This document shows positions 1 to 8,385 of a DNA stretch of 64,000 nt, piece after piece; position 1 is the first letter of the stretch, and the number at the start of each line of letters is the position of its first letter. This DNA comes from Vicinamibacterales bacterium. Its GTDB lineage: Bacteria; Acidobacteriota; Vicinamibacteria; Vicinamibacterales; UBA2999. Both the position numbers and the translations under genes were made by a program. The DNA lies in the NCBI GenBank assembly GCA_041659285.1, contig JBAZYO010000013.1, positions 62,001 through 126,000 on the forward strand, given 5' to 3'. The notes beneath the pieces were generated by a model, which was not told the origin of the DNA, ran no database searches, and worked only from the letters and a program-made list of their open reading frames with translations.

Positions 1-29
1 TGGCGAACTGACCGGCGCGAGGTCGAGTA

Positions 30-935
30 CTACTTACCCATCGCCTTGTTGATCGCGTCCACCGTCAGCTTGGCGCGCAGCTCGGCGATCTTCTTTCCCA
101 TCTCCAGCGTCTTGCTCATGGGCAACAGGCTGACGCCGTTGATCGTGGTGCGGTTGGCCTTGGTGCGCTCGTCGATGCGGATGGTCTTCGGGTCGTACAG
201 CGCCATCAACGCGTCGATGCCGTACTCCTCGTGGATCTTGTCGGAGCCCTGGCTGGCGCCAATCTCGATCTGCTCGGGGATGCCGCTGGCCTGCAGCATC
301 TTCTGCACCGACGCGTAGTCGTAGTACTCGGGGATGAAGATGAACCGGGTGCCCGCCGCCTTGAATTTCTCGTCGAGCGTGGCCGCCACTTCTTTCATGG
401 CGCCCTGGTTGCCGCCGCTGTCGCCCATCAGGATCACTTTCGTGAAGCCCATGCCCTTGAGGCTCATGGCCATGTCGGTCAGCACGGCGCGATAGGTGGC
501 CTGCGACAGGAACACGCTGCCGGGCGCGACGCGGTCGCCGTCGGGCCGGCCGGGTTCGAGGGTCACAATCGGCGCCACGAGGGCATTCCCCAACTTGCGC
601 GCAATCGCATCGCCCATCACCTTGAGCACGAAGTTGTGCTTGCCGGTGGCCAGGTGCGGGCCGTTGGATTCAACGCCGCCGGTGAGGATGAGGCCCGTGG
701 TCTTGCCCGCCTTGATGGCGTCGCGCACTTCCATCCAGGTCAGTTCCTCGGTCCACACGCTGTCGAGCGCGGCAATCGGCCGCGGGGCGATCATTTCCGC
801 CTCGCGCCGCTTGGCGGCTTCCGCCTGCTGTTCCGGCGTGAGCTGCGGCCGCTGCGGACGCGCCCCCGGCGCCTGGGCGGCGACACTGACCGTGAACATG
901 CAGACAGCGATGACAACGCGCACGAGTAGTTTCAT
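30..935 (-). CDS. secreted creatininase-family amidohydrolase
   Basis: A protein of about 301 residues that resembles the creatininase (creatinine amidohydrolase) family, whose members are metal-dependent amidases. It starts with a Sec signal peptide (KLLVRVVIAVCMFTVSVAAQA) and a proline-rich linker, so it should be exported. The ATG at 935 is preferred over one ten codons upstream because GGTGGAG lies 6 nt before it and the signal peptide then begins at residue 1. The family motif E-x-x-GPHL is present (GGVESNGPHL). The usual following Asp is a His, and the usual GHGGN motif reads GDSGGNQG, so the metal site differs from textbook creatininase. Substrate unknown. It is divergent from the gene at 1010. 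Confidence 0.85.
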   Translation of the reverse strand: MKLLVRVVIAVCMFTVSVAAQAPGARPQRPQLTPEQQAEAAKRREAEMIAPRPIAALDSVWTEELTWMEVRDAIKAGKTTGLILTGGVESNGPHLATGKHNFVLKVMGDAIARKLGNALVAPIVTLEPGRPDGDRVAPGSVFLSQATYRAVLTDMAMSLKGMGFTKVILMGDSGGNQGAMKEVAATLDEKFKAAGTRFIFIPEYYDYASVQKMLQASGIPEQIEIGASQGSDKIHEEYGIDALMALYDPKTIRIDERTKANRTTINGVSLLPMSKTLEMGKKIAELRAKLTVDAINKAMGK

Positions 936-1009
936 AAGGGGCTCCACCGGCGATATTTTACTCACAGGACGCCACCGCCGACACAGGCAATGAGCGATAA
1001 TCCCGGCTC

Positions 1010-2185
1010 ATGACGTGCACACGCTCGTTCGCGGCCCTGGTGGCCGGCTTGCTCCTGCCCCTGGTGGCCGCCGCTCAAGGGGCGACCGCCAAGGCCGACC
1101 CCAAGTCGCCCACCTCCGATCGGCTGCCGATCTACGAGATCGATCCGACCTGGCCGCCGACGCTGCCTAACGATTGGATCCTCGGCGACATCCGCGGGTT
1201 GTTCGTGGACGATCGCGATCACCTCTGGGTGATCCACATGCCGTCGAGCCTCACCGATCAGGAGATCGGCGCGGCCTCGAAGCCGCCGATTGCCGACTGC
1301 TGCCTTCCCGCACCGCCGGTCCTCGAACTGGACGCCGAGGGCAAGGTGTTGCGCACATGGGGCGGACCCGGCGACGGCTACACCTGGTTCAAGCAGGAAC
1401 ACGGCATCTACATCGACCACAACGGCTTCGTCTGGATGGGCACCAGCAACGGCATGCACGTGATGAAGTTCACGCAGGACGGCAAGCACGTGATGACCAT
1501 CGGCGAGCCCGGCGTCAACAAGGGCAGCAACGATCCGGATCACCTGGGTGGACCGGCCAATTTCTACGTCGAGCCGAAGACCAATGAGCTGTTCATCGCC
1601 GACGGCTACATCAACAAGCGGGTCGTGGTCTACGACGCCGCGACCGGGAAGTACAAGCGGCATTGGGGCGCCTACGGTAAGCGTCCGGACGACACGCAAA
1701 AGTACGCGTATCCGGTGAAGCCCGACAGTCCCCCGCAGCAGTACTCCACGTTGCACGGCCTCGTCGGATCCAAGGACGGCCTCATCTATGTCTCGGATCG
1801 CCGCGGCAACCGCATCCAGGTATTCCGCCAGAACGGCGAGTACCTGATGGAGCGGTTCGTGCGTCCGGAAACCGGCGGGTCGGGGAGCGGCTTCAGCCTG
1901 CAGTTTTCGCGCGACGCGGAACAGAGCCTGCTCTACCTGATCGACGGCACCAACCAGCGCGTGTGGATTCTCCGCAGGAAAGATCTCGCGATTCTCGACC
2001 GCTTCGGCAAGCCGGGACGCCAGGCCGGCGAGTTCATCCGCGCGCACATGGTCGCGATTGATTCCAAGAGCCGGATGTACACCGGCGAGGCCGGCAACGG
2101 CCGGCGCATGCAGCGCTGGATTCTCAAGGGAACCAGGCCGGCGTCGAGCGTGAAGCCGCCGGTCGCAGCCGGCACTCCGAAGTAA
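1010..2185 (+). CDS. secreted NHL-repeat/six-bladed beta-propeller protein
   Basis: A protein of 391 residues with an N-terminal signal peptide (RSFAALVAGLLLPLVAAAQG). Repeated blade motifs follow, such as IRGLFVDDRDHLWVIH, HGIYIDHNGFVWMGTSN and LHGLVGSKDGLIYVSDRRGNRIQVF. These are typical of NHL-repeat propellers related to peptidyl-alpha-hydroxyglycine alpha-amidating lyase-like proteins common in Acidobacteria. No catalytic residues can be assigned, so its role (binding or lyase activity outside the cytoplasm) is open. GATAAT lies 8 nt before the ATG and there is no clear Shine-Dalgarno sequence. It converges with the amidohydrolase gene, with 7 nt between the stop codons. Confidence 0.85.
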   Translation: MTCTRSFAALVAGLLLPLVAAAQGATAKADPKSPTSDRLPIYEIDPTWPPTLPNDWILGDIRGLFVDDRDHLWVIHMPSSLTDQEIGAASKPPIADCCLPAPPVLELDAEGKVLRTWGGPGDGYTWFKQEHGIYIDHNGFVWMGTSNGMHVMKFTQDGKHVMTIGEPGVNKGSNDPDHLGGPANFYVEPKTNELFIADGYINKRVVVYDAATGKYKRHWGAYGKRPDDTQKYAYPVKPDSPPQQYSTLHGLVGSKDGLIYVSDRRGNRIQVFRQNGEYLMERFVRPETGGSGSGFSLQFSRDAEQSLLYLIDGTNQRVWILRRKDLAILDRFGKPGRQAGEFIRAHMVAIDSKSRMYTGEAGNGRRMQRWILKGTRPASSVKPPVAAGTPK

Positions 2186-2192
2186 CGGGCGA

Positions 2193-3968
2193 CTACGCCT
2201 GGTGCGAGATCTGTCCGCCAACGACGGTGCGGACGATCTGGATGTCCTTGATCTTCTCGACATCGATCGTGTGCGGGTCGCTGGCCAGCACCACGTAGTC
2301 CGCGAGCTTGCCGGGGGTGATCGATCCCTTGATCGCCTCCTCGCCTGACGCCCACGCGCCGTTGTAGGTATTGACGGCGATCGCCTCGCTGACGCTGATG
2401 CGCTGGTTGGCGCCCCACACCTTGCCGTCCCAGCCCTTGCGCGTGACCATGCCCTGGATGCCCATCAGTGCCGCAAACGGTCCCGGGCTGAAATCCGACC
2501 CGGCGCACGCGTAGACGCTCGCGTCGAGCAGCGAGCGGAACGCCATGCAGTTCTTCATCAGCTCCTCGCCGTAGTACACGAACTTATCCGGGTTGTAGAA
2601 GGCGTAGGTCGTGAACAACGCCGGCACGGCACCGAGCGCCTTGATCCGCGCGACCAGAGCGGGATTCACCTGCGTGCAGTGCGTAATCTTCGGCCGCGCG
2701 TTGGCGCGGGGCGCGAGCGTGAGCGCGCGTTCCATGGCGGTGAGATACATGTCGATGGCGACGTCGCCGTTGGCGTGGCAGTTCACTTGAATACCGGCGC
2801 GGTGCACCCGTTCCACCCACGTGTTCAGGGTGTCTTGCGTCTCGGTGACGTTGCCCTTGTAGGGCGGCGTCACGCCAGGATACGGCGTGCTGAGCGCCAT
2901 GGTGCGTTCCGAGAACGAGCCGTCCACGGTGTGTTCGGAGGTGGCGCCGAACTTGATCCACTCGTCGCCGAAGCCGGTCTGGATGCCGGCCGAGATCATC
3001 GCCTCGAGCACGCGGCCGCCGGCTTCGTAGCTGATGCGGTGCTTGAGCTCGCCTCGGGCGCGCACGTCCTGCATGGCCTGCAGGTTGCCGCCCTCGTGGT
3101 GCACGCTGGTGAGACCGTAGCGCGCGAACTGCTTCGAGATGTGGGCGATGCCGTCGCGGGCGCGCTGCTCGGCCTGCTCCGCCGTATAGGTGCGCCGGGT
3201 GCCCACCTTGTTGAACGGCGCCGACGCCAGGTCGGTGACCCGCCCGTTCAGCTGCCCGTTCGCGTCCTTGTCGTAGGTGCCGCCCATCGGGTTGGGCGTG
3301 TCCTTGGTGATGCCGGCCATGGCGAAGGCCTTGCTGTTGTAGAAATAGGTGTGGCCGCCGCGATGGCGGACGATCACCGGATGCTCGGACGACACCTCGT
3401 CCAGGTCGCGGATGGTCAACTGCCGCTTGTCGCTGACCTTGGTGTCGTCGAAGAAGTAGCCCTCGACCCACGTCCCCGGCGGCGTCGCCTGCGCCCGCTC
3501 GCGCAGCTTGCCGATGACGCTGCGGATGCTGACGAACTCGACCTCGAAGGGATTGCCGACCAGCACTTCGTTCAGCAGCACTTCCCCGCCGGCGTGGTTG
3601 TGGCAGTCGATGAAGCCCGGGACGATGGTCATGCCCTTGGCGTCGAAGGTCTGCGTGTTCTTGCCGGTGAGGCCGCGAATGTCACTGCTCGAGCCGATGG
3701 CGACGAAACGCCCGCCGGCGACGGCAAACGCCTCGGCCCGGGGCGCCCGCGGGTCCATGGTGTAGACCGTGGCATTCACCACGATCAGATCGGGATCCGG
3801 TCCGCCGGCTCCGGCAATCTGCGGCGCGGCCGCTGACTGGGCATGGGCAATCAGCTCCGGCGCCCCGGCGATGGCGGCAACGGCGGCGCTGCCGGCGTTG
3901 ATGAACTGTCGGCGATCCACCTTCGCCGGCGGCTTCGGCGGGACAAGTTGGGGGCGGGTAGGCTTCAT
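2193..3968 (-). CDS. Tat-exported YtcJ-like amidohydrolase
   Basis: A protein of 591 residues in the amidohydrolase family 3/YtcJ-like group of metal-dependent hydrolases. The N-terminus carries a twin-arginine motif (VDRRQFINAG) followed by an alanine-rich stretch, indicating export of the folded, metal-loaded enzyme. The first metal-binding motif is visible as DCHNHAGG; a later HANGD motif and GSDFSPGPF near the C-terminus fit the conserved metal and substrate residues of this family. The N-terminal beta-sandwich (VNATVYTMDPRAPRAEAFAV) is typical. Substrate cannot be read from sequence. It is divergent from the small secreted ORF at 4027, with both promoters in the roughly 58-nt gap. Confidence 0.9.
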   Translation of the reverse strand: MKPTRPQLVPPKPPAKVDRRQFINAGSAAVAAIAGAPELIAHAQSAAAPQIAGAGGPDPDLIVVNATVYTMDPRAPRAEAFAVAGGRFVAIGSSSDIRGLTGKNTQTFDAKGMTIVPGFIDCHNHAGGEVLLNEVLVGNPFEVEFVSIRSVIGKLRERAQATPPGTWVEGYFFDDTKVSDKRQLTIRDLDEVSSEHPVIVRHRGGHTYFYNSKAFAMAGITKDTPNPMGGTYDKDANGQLNGRVTDLASAPFNKVGTRRTYTAEQAEQRARDGIAHISKQFARYGLTSVHHEGGNLQAMQDVRARGELKHRISYEAGGRVLEAMISAGIQTGFGDEWIKFGATSEHTVDGSFSERTMALSTPYPGVTPPYKGNVTETQDTLNTWVERVHRAGIQVNCHANGDVAIDMYLTAMERALTLAPRANARPKITHCTQVNPALVARIKALGAVPALFTTYAFYNPDKFVYYGEELMKNCMAFRSLLDASVYACAGSDFSPGPFAALMGIQGMVTRKGWDGKVWGANQRISVSEAIAVNTYNGAWASGEEAIKGSITPGKLADYVVLASDPHTIDVEKIKDIQIVRTVVGGQISHQA

Positions 3969-3991
3969 GGCGAGGCCGATCCTACACGCGT

Positions 3992-4020
3992 TTGACCATT
4001 ATCCGGCGACGGGTCAGAAT
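3992..4020 (+). promoter_or_regulatory. sigma70-type promoter of the secDF leader ORF
   Basis: TTGACC (3992-3997), a 17-nt spacer and CAGAAT (4015-4020). Transcription should begin about 7 nt after the -10 box, which falls on the GTG at 4027. The small ORF downstream would therefore be translated from a leaderless mRNA, and secDF would lie on the same transcript. Confidence 0.6.
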
Positions 4021-4026
4021 GGTTTC

Positions 4027-4374
4027 GTGCGCCGCCTGATACTGCTCGCGATCGGCCTGTCCGCGCTCCTGTGGACAGTGGCCGCCCGCTCGGGTCCGAA
4101 CCCCTCGCAGGACCTCGTCAAGATGTCCGGGGTCGAGTCTCGCTCGGTTTCCGGCGACTCGCAGGGGCCGATCGATCCAAACCAGCAGTGGCGTGCCCAG
4201 CACGACGCCGTGGCCCCCACGGCCGAATCGGTCTGGAAGTCAGCGCCGGTGCATGCCGCTCTCGCCGCGACGCGCTCGCCGCGCACGTTCGAAACGGCCC
4301 TCGCCGTCAGCTCGCCGGATCCACCGGCTTCTCCCGCACCACCCTACCTCCGCCATACGCCGCTCCTGATCTGA
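4027..4374 (+). CDS. small leaderless secreted protein, candidate Sec-monitoring leader peptide
   Basis: A predicted 115-residue protein starting at GTG exactly at the predicted transcription start. The first 20 or so residues form a signal peptide (RRLILLAIGLSALLWTVAA). The rest is hydrophilic and low in recognisable structure, ending in a proline-rich tail (SPDPPASPAPPYLRHTPLLI). No family is recognised. The stop lies 66 nt before the SecDF start codon, and the last codons can pair with the secDF ribosome-binding site. By position it resembles VemP, which precedes secDF2 in Vibrio, and SecM, which precedes secA. That is an inference from layout; no known arrest motif is present. An alternative is a small exported protein with an unrelated role. 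Confidence 0.5.
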   Translation: MRRLILLAIGLSALLWTVAARSGPNPSQDLVKMSGVESRSVSGDSQGPIDPNQQWRAQHDAVAPTAESVWKSAPVHAALAATRSPRTFETALAVSSPDPPASPAPPYLRHTPLLI

Positions 4375-4432
4375 ACCGCCGCCGTTAGTTCGCGGTCACC
4401 CAACTACAGGTGTGTCTTCGTTCGGACAGGAG
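4363..4432 (+). promoter_or_regulatory. possible pairing that hides the secDF ribosome-binding site
   Basis: CTCCTG (4363-4368), inside the last codons of the leader ORF, is complementary to CAGGAG (4427-4432), the core of the secDF Shine-Dalgarno sequence AGGAGG (4428-4433). A second segment, CCTCC (4347-4351), could pair with GGAGG. A ribosome halted near the end of the leader would cover these segments and free the site. The pairing was found by eye and no folding energy was computed. Confidence 0.35.
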
Positions 4433-4440
4433 GATCGGTC

Positions 4441-6768
4441 ATGGCTACGTCTTCATTCGGCGTGAGCACGCGCAATCGCGTGCTCACCATCATTGGTGTC
4501 ATTGCGCTTTCGCTCTGGGTCATCTATCCGATTCAGAACTCGCTCAAGCTCGGCCTCGACCTGAACGGCGGCGTGCAGCTCGTGCTGCGGGTCAAGGCCG
4601 ACGAGGCCCTGGCGCGGCAGCCGCAAGCCGGGGTCACACCCGCCGCCATCGTCGAGCAGGCGCTGCGCACCGTCGAGCGGCGGGTCAATGAACTGGGCGT
4701 CGCCGAACCGGTGATTCAGCGCTACACGGCGGCCGACCAGATCCTGGTGGAGCTGCCCGGCGTCTCGGACGTCGATCGCGCCAAGCAGATCATCAAGTCA
4801 ACGGCGCAGTTGCGGTTGACCCTGGTCGATCAAGGACCCTTCCCAACCCGCGAGGCCGCGCTCCTGGCCTACAACAACGCGCTGCCGTCCGACCTCGAGG
4901 TATTGCCGGGACCAGCCAACCCCGGCGAACCTGACAGCACGCTGTTCTACGTCGTCCACCGAGTGCCGGCCGTGGCGGGCATTGACCTGCGCAGTGCCAG
5001 GCAGTCGCTCGACCAGAACAACCGGCCCGCGGTCGGCTTCACGCTCAAGCCCGACGCGGCGCGGCGGTTTGGCGAATTCACCGCGAGCAACATCAATCGG
5101 CCGCTGGCGACGGTGCTCGACAACCTCGTGACGTCGGTCGCGACCATCGAGTCGCGCATCGATGACGAGGGTCAGATTTCAGGCGTCAGCCGGGAGGAGA
5201 TGGTCCAGCAGGTGATTACCCTGAACTCGGGCGCGCTGCCGGCGGACCTGGAATACGTCGAGGAACGCACCATTGGCGCCAGCCTTGGCGCCGCCTCCGT
5301 TCGCGCCGGCGTGCTGGCGTCGCTCGGCGGGCTCGGCCTGGTACTGGTGTTCATGCTTGGCTACTACCGCCTGGCCGGCCTCAACGCGCTGACGTCGGTG
5401 GTGTTGAACCTGCTGATCCTGCTGGCGCTGATGGCCTACCTCCCGGTGACGCTCACGCTGCCGGGCATTGCCGGGTTGATCCTGACCATTGGCATGGGCG
5501 TCGACTCGAACGTACTGATCTTCGAGCGGATCAAGGAGGAACTGGCGGCATCCCAGGCCCCGCGCGCGGCCGTGAAAGCCGCGTTCACGCGCGTGTGGCT
5601 GACGCTCGTTGACACGCACGTGACCTCGCTGATCGCGGCGGCATTCCTGTTCCAGTTCGGCACCAGTGCCATTCGCGGCTTTGCGACGACGCTCGCCATT
5701 GGCTTGCTGGCAAACGTCTTCACGTCGGTGTTCGTGTCGCGGACGATGTTCGAGGTGGCGCTCAGAGGGAAAGGAGCCGGCGGCACCCTGAGCATTGGCA
5801 CCTCGCAACTGTTTGCCCACACGCGCGCCAACTTCACGCGCTGGCGCTGGCACGCCGTGGCCATCTCCCTCGCCATTGTCCTGGCCGGTGTGACGGCGGT
5901 GGCGACCAAGGGGCTTCCGCTCGGCATCGACTTCACCGGCGGCACGTTGGCCGTGGTGGAATTCAAGCAGGACGGCGTTACCGAGGAACAGGTGCGGGCG
6001 GCGGTCGCGCCGTTGCCGGGCGACGAGGTCGTGCAGCGCTACGGCGCCGCTGCCGACCGTCAGTTCATGATCCGGCTGCCGTTGGCCTCGTCTGGCGACG
6101 GTGCCCTGGAGGCAACGGTCCAGCAGATCCGACAGGCGTTGCAGACGGCGGGCCTGCCTGAGTTCACATTCCAGAAGCGGGAGTTGGTAAGCGCCATGGT
6201 CGGCGACGATCTGCAGCGCCGCGGGGTCTACGCGGTGGCCGCCTCGCTTGCGGCCATCGCGCTTTACATCGGCATCCGGTTCCGCTTCGCGTTTGCGACG
6301 GGTGCCATCGCCGCCACGTTGCACGACGTGCTGGTCACGCTGGCGTGCCTCTCGCTGGGCGGCTACGACCTGACACTGAACGTTGTCGCGGCGTTGCTGA
6401 CCATCATTGGCTACTCGGTCAACGACACCATCGTGATCTTCGACCGCGTGCGCGAGAACGCGAAGCAGAAGCCCGTGCAGGGGCTCGACGCGGTGGTCAA
6501 CCTGAGCGTGAACCAGACCCTGTCGCGGACCGTGATCACCGCCGGGACGACATTCCTGTCGGTCGTCGCGCTCTACGTCTTTGGCGGTGAAGCGCTGCAG
6601 GGATTTGCCTTCACGATGCTGGTCGGTATCGTGGCAGGCACTTACTCAACCGTGTTCATCGCCTCGTCGATCGCGATTCTGTTGAGCCAGCGTGTCCGGA
6701 CACGTGCGCTCTCACTCAGTCGGGAAGGCGGACGACGCGAGATACCAGGGCAAGTTCAACAAGGTTGA
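4441..6768 (+). CDS. secDF: SecD-SecF fusion protein translocase subunit
   Basis: A 775-residue fusion of SecD and SecF, RND-type membrane subunits that use the proton gradient to help pull exported proteins through SecYEG. The SecD half has the first membrane helix (residues about 13-32), the signature GLDLNGGVQLVLRV and a six-helix membrane region containing TIGMGVDSNVLIFERIKEEL. The SecF half begins near residue 460 and shows LGIDFTGGT and TIIGYSVNDTIVIFDRVREN. The start is supported by AGGAGG 7 nt upstream. The fused form is less common than separate secD and secF in this phylum and is probably not the only copy (inference). It likely shares a transcript with the small secreted ORF upstream. 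The last 53 nt overlap the converging lipoprotein gene. Confidence 0.95.
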   Translation: MATSSFGVSTRNRVLTIIGVIALSLWVIYPIQNSLKLGLDLNGGVQLVLRVKADEALARQPQAGVTPAAIVEQALRTVERRVNELGVAEPVIQRYTAADQILVELPGVSDVDRAKQIIKSTAQLRLTLVDQGPFPTREAALLAYNNALPSDLEVLPGPANPGEPDSTLFYVVHRVPAVAGIDLRSARQSLDQNNRPAVGFTLKPDAARRFGEFTASNINRPLATVLDNLVTSVATIESRIDDEGQISGVSREEMVQQVITLNSGALPADLEYVEERTIGASLGAASVRAGVLASLGGLGLVLVFMLGYYRLAGLNALTSVVLNLLILLALMAYLPVTLTLPGIAGLILTIGMGVDSNVLIFERIKEELAASQAPRAAVKAAFTRVWLTLVDTHVTSLIAAAFLFQFGTSAIRGFATTLAIGLLANVFTSVFVSRTMFEVALRGKGAGGTLSIGTSQLFAHTRANFTRWRWHAVAISLAIVLAGVTAVATKGLPLGIDFTGGTLAVVEFKQDGVTEEQVRAAVAPLPGDEVVQRYGAAADRQFMIRLPLASSGDGALEATVQQIRQALQTAGLPEFTFQKRELVSAMVGDDLQRRGVYAVAASLAAIALYIGIRFRFAFATGAIAATLHDVLVTLACLSLGGYDLTLNVVAALLTIIGYSVNDTIVIFDRVRENAKQKPVQGLDAVVNLSVNQTLSRTVITAGTTFLSVVALYVFGGEALQGFAFTMLVGIVAGTYSTVFIASSIAILLSQRVRTRALSLSREGGRREIPGQVQQG

Positions 6769-7510
6769 ACTCGAGGCGTGTGACGTCCCGGCCCTCGGTG
6801 AACCGCATCGACATGTGGCCACCGAGGGTCTGGCGCTCAGACACCGCGATCGCGCTGGGCAGGGTGGAGATCTCGAACCGGCGCTCACCCGCCGGGCCGC
6901 GTTCGAGCCAGAACAAGCCCAGCGACGCGTCAGCGCCAACCGACAGCCCCCGTCCCGAGAGCGCGTAGCGGGTGCCATCCCACGGACCAAACAACATCAC
7001 CGCCGACAGCTCACGGCCGGTCCCCGTTTGCGTGATCAAGAGGTCGACAACGGGATTGGAGAAGTCGCCCTGTCCACAGCGCGGACCAAAGCACTCGAGC
7101 CGGCGCCAGGAACCGCGCCAGGTGCCGGCGTAGTTGGGCGCGACCCTCACGTTGACCTGCGCTTCGAATTCCGCCAACCGGGCGATCACGCTGACGTCGG
7201 CGGGACTCCGCGCGGTCAGCACGCCGCTCGGCGAAATGTCCGCGGCGGCCGCCGGGCTGACGGACCATTGCGGCTGCACCGGTACCAGCGTGCCGTCCGA
7301 GTATCGCCCGTTGGCCCGCATAACCAGGCTCGCACCAGCGACCACGAGACTCTCCGGAACGGACACGACGAGTCCGGTCAGCGTCGCCGGCGGCGGGACT
7401 GGGTCCTGGTTCTGCGGCGGTGGTGTCGGCGCGGTCGGCGTATTGCGATCGCAGCCGCCCACTGTGCTCAGCGCTGCAAGCAGGAGGAGGACGGACTGCA
7501 ATCGTTTCAT
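6716..7510 (-). CDS. lipoprotein with Ig-like domain
   Basis: A lipoprotein of about 264 residues: signal MKRLQSVLLLLAALSTVGGC with a lipobox Cys, a Pro/Thr-rich tether, then a BIG2-like bacterial Ig domain (SLVMRANGRYSDGTLVPVQPQWSV followed by SGVLTARSPADVSVIA split across two strands) and an unrecognised C-terminal domain. The start at 7510 is chosen because the signal peptide begins there and it overlaps the upstream gene's stop as ATGA. It is probably translationally coupled to the paralogue at 7507-8289. Likely at the cell surface or in the periplasm; function unknown. Its 3' end overlaps secDF tail to tail. Confidence 0.8.
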   Translation of the reverse strand: MKRLQSVLLLLAALSTVGGCDRNTPTAPTPPPQNQDPVPPPATLTGLVVSVPESLVVAGASLVMRANGRYSDGTLVPVQPQWSVSPAAAADISPSGVLTARSPADVSVIARLAEFEAQVNVRVAPNYAGTWRGSWRRLECFGPRCGQGDFSNPVVDLLITQTGTGRELSAVMLFGPWDGTRYALSGRGLSVGADASLGLFWLERGPAGERRFEISTLPSAIAVSERQTLGGHMSMRFTEGRDVTRLEFNLVELALVSRVVRLPD

Positions 7511-8289
7511 CGGACCCTCGTCACATCGACCAGTTCCCACTCGGTGCGGGCCGGGTCGCGCAAGCCGTGAATCAGCGTCACGCGGCCGGTCAGGCGGTCG
7601 GGCGCGGCCAGCGCGGCGCGCCAGCCGGCGATGATGAGCGGGGCCTCGAACCCGCGGCTGTCGTGGGCGGCACCCGCGAAGGCCAGGCTTCCGTCTAAGC
7701 CCACCTCCACCGTCTCGGTCAGCAACAGGGTGCTGCCGTCGAGATCCCAGTTGAACCTGACCACTGCAAACAGGCGATCCATGGTCACCGACAGTTGCAG
7801 CGGCCGCCGCGTGCCGGGAGGAAACCGCTGGGCGCAGAATGCGGCATCGGGGGAGTCGCAGCTGATCAGGCGCAGCGTTCCAGGCCAGCCGCCGCCGTAG
7901 TCGGTGGCCACGCGCACGTTCATGGTGGCCGAGACGCCCTGGTAGACAGCCACGATCGTGGCCCAGCCATTGGCCACGCCGGTGATGCGGCCCTGTGGTG
8001 CGCTGCTCAACACCGCAGGGTTGTCGCTAGTCCAAGCGGCCTCGATGTCGCTCAGGCCCTGTGGAGTGACACCGCGAACGCGCATCTGGTGCGACTGCCC
8101 GGTCACGAGTGCGGCCTGGGTGCCGCGGCCAATCGTTGAGGCGTCGATCAACAGGAACGAGACCGAGGGCCCCGATGGTGGCGGGACTGGAGCGGTCGGC
8201 GAGGTCGGCGACGCCGGCGTCGAGTTGCTACCGCAACCGACACAGGCGGCGAAGAGCACGCACGGCCACCACGACAATATTCGTAACAC
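7507..8289 (-). CDS. lipoprotein, paralogue of the following gene
   Basis: A 260-residue protein with a lipoprotein signal (LSWWPCVLFAACVGC) and a Thr/Pro/Ser-rich tether, then an Ig-like fold (QSHQMRVRGVTPQGLSDIEA; GRITGVANGWATIVAVY) and a C-terminal domain with the same order as its neighbour (W-x-GTLRLISCDSPDAAFCAQ). The two appear to be a tandem duplication that has diverged. The GTG start has TATTCT only 5 nt upstream and no Shine-Dalgarno sequence, so a leaderless mRNA is likely. Function unknown. Confidence 0.8.
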   Translation of the reverse strand: MLRILSWWPCVLFAACVGCGSNSTPASPTSPTAPVPPPSGPSVSFLLIDASTIGRGTQAALVTGQSHQMRVRGVTPQGLSDIEAAWTSDNPAVLSSAPQGRITGVANGWATIVAVYQGVSATMNVRVATDYGGGWPGTLRLISCDSPDAAFCAQRFPPGTRRPLQLSVTMDRLFAVVRFNWDLDGSTLLLTETVEVGLDGSLAFAGAAHDSRGFEAPLIIAGWRAALAAPDRLTGRVTLIHGLRDPARTEWELVDVTRVR

Positions 8290-8294
8290 TACTC

Positions 8295-8300
8295 AGAATA
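8295..8300 (-). promoter_or_regulatory. -10 box of the lipoprotein pair (leaderless)
   Basis: On the minus strand TATTCT stands 5 nt before the GTG start at 8289. No Shine-Dalgarno sequence lies between. The same arrangement recurs at several genes in this window. Confidence 0.4.
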
Positions 8301-8385
8301 TGGCTTTTGACGTCGTGGGCGGCAAGGTCAGCCGTCGACGGGGTCAGGCGAGCACACTGCAGCCGCGCACGGCCGCGTCAGCGCT

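Noticed and set aside
4071..4388. An alternative frame overlapping the secDF leader ORF
   Set aside because: Arg/Pro-rich shadow without a signal peptide; the GTG frame fits the promoter and export signal.
5179..6324. A long minus-strand frame inside secDF
   Set aside because: Arg/Gln/His-rich shadow of the membrane protein, with no start signal.
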